64,000 bases of DNA from Eutreptiella sp. 'Long Island Sound 2002' (lineage: Eukaryota; Euglenozoa; Euglenophyceae; Eutreptiales; Eutreptiaceae): NCBI GenBank assembly GCA_964036045.1, contig OZ038381.1, positions 133,835,191-133,899,190 of the forward strand, written 5' to 3'. The notes beneath the pieces are model-generated. The model saw only the letters and a list, made by a program, of their open reading frames with translations. It was not told where the DNA came from and did not search any database. The stretch's first letter is position 1, and the number at the start of each line of letters is the position of its first letter. Made by a program: the position numbers and the translations under genes. This document shows positions 63,677 through 64,000 of the stretch, one piece after another.

Positions 63677-64000
63677 GGGAGATCCGTCGAGACTTGAGTC
63701 GCCGACGCCATAATCTGGGTAACAGTCGTCTAGTCCAGGGCGTCATAGCACTCGTCGCTAGGGCTCAAGGGTGTAGGTTCGAAACCCTTGCATGTCCAAC
63801 TCCTACAAAAGCTCCAGCCTCGCCCCGTCGACCACTTATTCCAATGTGAGTGTTCTGACGACTTGAAAAAAACACATTCTGCTCAATCCACTGTTAATTT
63901 TTCCTGATTACAACATGATGTGGAGAACTGCGAATGTTTGATAATTTGACGTCAATCAATTTTTCTTTGGTCTCCGTTCGGCAGACAAGGCGTACATACG
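63677..64000 (+). other. 3' flank of E, no gene recognised
   Basis: After the pol stop come 324 bases with no ORF of note. A Pol III B-box consensus, GGTTCGAAACC (63776-63786), lies 45 bases after an A-box-like TAGTCCAGGG, but no tRNA cloverleaf folds around them. The 3' LTR of E should start here or beyond the window. Confidence 0.4.

Larger units (their letters stand above)
55108..64000 (+). mobile_element. Ty3/gypsy chromovirus E, intact reading frames
   Basis: Plus strand, gag and pol open over 8.2 kb except for one TAG between them; all catalytic regions present. The left boundary is uncertain (somewhere after the C sequence at ~55107) and the 3' LTR is not recognised before the window ends. 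No other element here is comparably preserved, so this is the most recent insertion. Confidence 0.85.

Noticed and set aside
63724-63800. tRNA gene downstream of E pol
   Set aside because: A- and B-box-like sequences are present, but no acceptor, D or anticodon arms fold and the T-arm stem is mismatched.
1-64000. CRISPR array, prokaryotic operons or ribosome-binding sites
   Set aside because: No regularly spaced short repeats; coding content is eukaryotic retrotransposons with LTRs, chromodomains and a LINE.

Overview
This is eukaryotic, repeat-dominated DNA. No ordinary host gene was recognised in 64 kb; nearly everything is retrotransposon sequence. All LTR elements are Ty3/gypsy type and most end pol in a chromodomain (chromoviruses). 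Two of them carry a primer-binding site matching an initiator tRNA-Met whose acceptor starts AGCAGAG. Together with the absence of introns, tRNA or rRNA genes, this suggests a TE-rich nuclear genome of an alga or other protist. The species cannot be named from the sequence.

Layout. 1-3527 (+): 3' end of chromovirus copy A (integrase tail, chromodomain, 2.3 kb 3' UTR, LTR). 3528-28270 (-): one 5'-truncated LINE-like element (RT, RNase H, zinc-binding region, long low-complexity tail). Later insertions cut it into three pieces (28270-26082, 11455-8150, 5889-3528). One insertion is a 14.6 kb chromovirus D (11456-26081, 2.6 kb LTRs, imperfect 5-bp target duplication). The other is a 2.26 kb element with terminal inverted repeats (5890-8149). 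28271-30046: no recognised gene. 30052-41451 (-): full-length but decayed chromovirus B, same family as A, with 781-bp LTRs and GTAAT target duplication. 42.2-45.5 kb and 49.74-50.71 kb (-): two parts (F and H) probably of one D-family element, separated by a plus-strand region G (integrase tail and chromodomain, 3.6 kb non-coding, a gag-like start). F itself is split by a small insert carrying a 98-residue coiled-coil ORF. 50.7-55.1 kb (-): element C, A/B family, with its RT core deleted. 55.1 kb to the window end (+): element E, the only one with long intact reading frames.

Main observation. Between protease and reverse transcriptase, three different chromovirus families here (E; B and C; D and H) carry the same roughly 120-140 residue domain. 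It resembles the Dam-like N6-adenine methyltransferase domain known from DIRS tyrosine-recombinase retrotransposons. The order is an FA(S/N) segment, an NPPF-type motif, a hydrophobic strand ending VxPxW, a later LP segment and a final W...DG strand. Element E keeps NPPF; B has NPRF, and C, D and H have lost the motif while keeping the frame of the domain. 

Second observation. In E, gag and pol are in one frame separated by a single UAG followed by G. Pol has no in-frame ATG for about 570 codons of its open frame, so Pol is probably made by stop-codon readthrough. A stem-loop can form around the stop.
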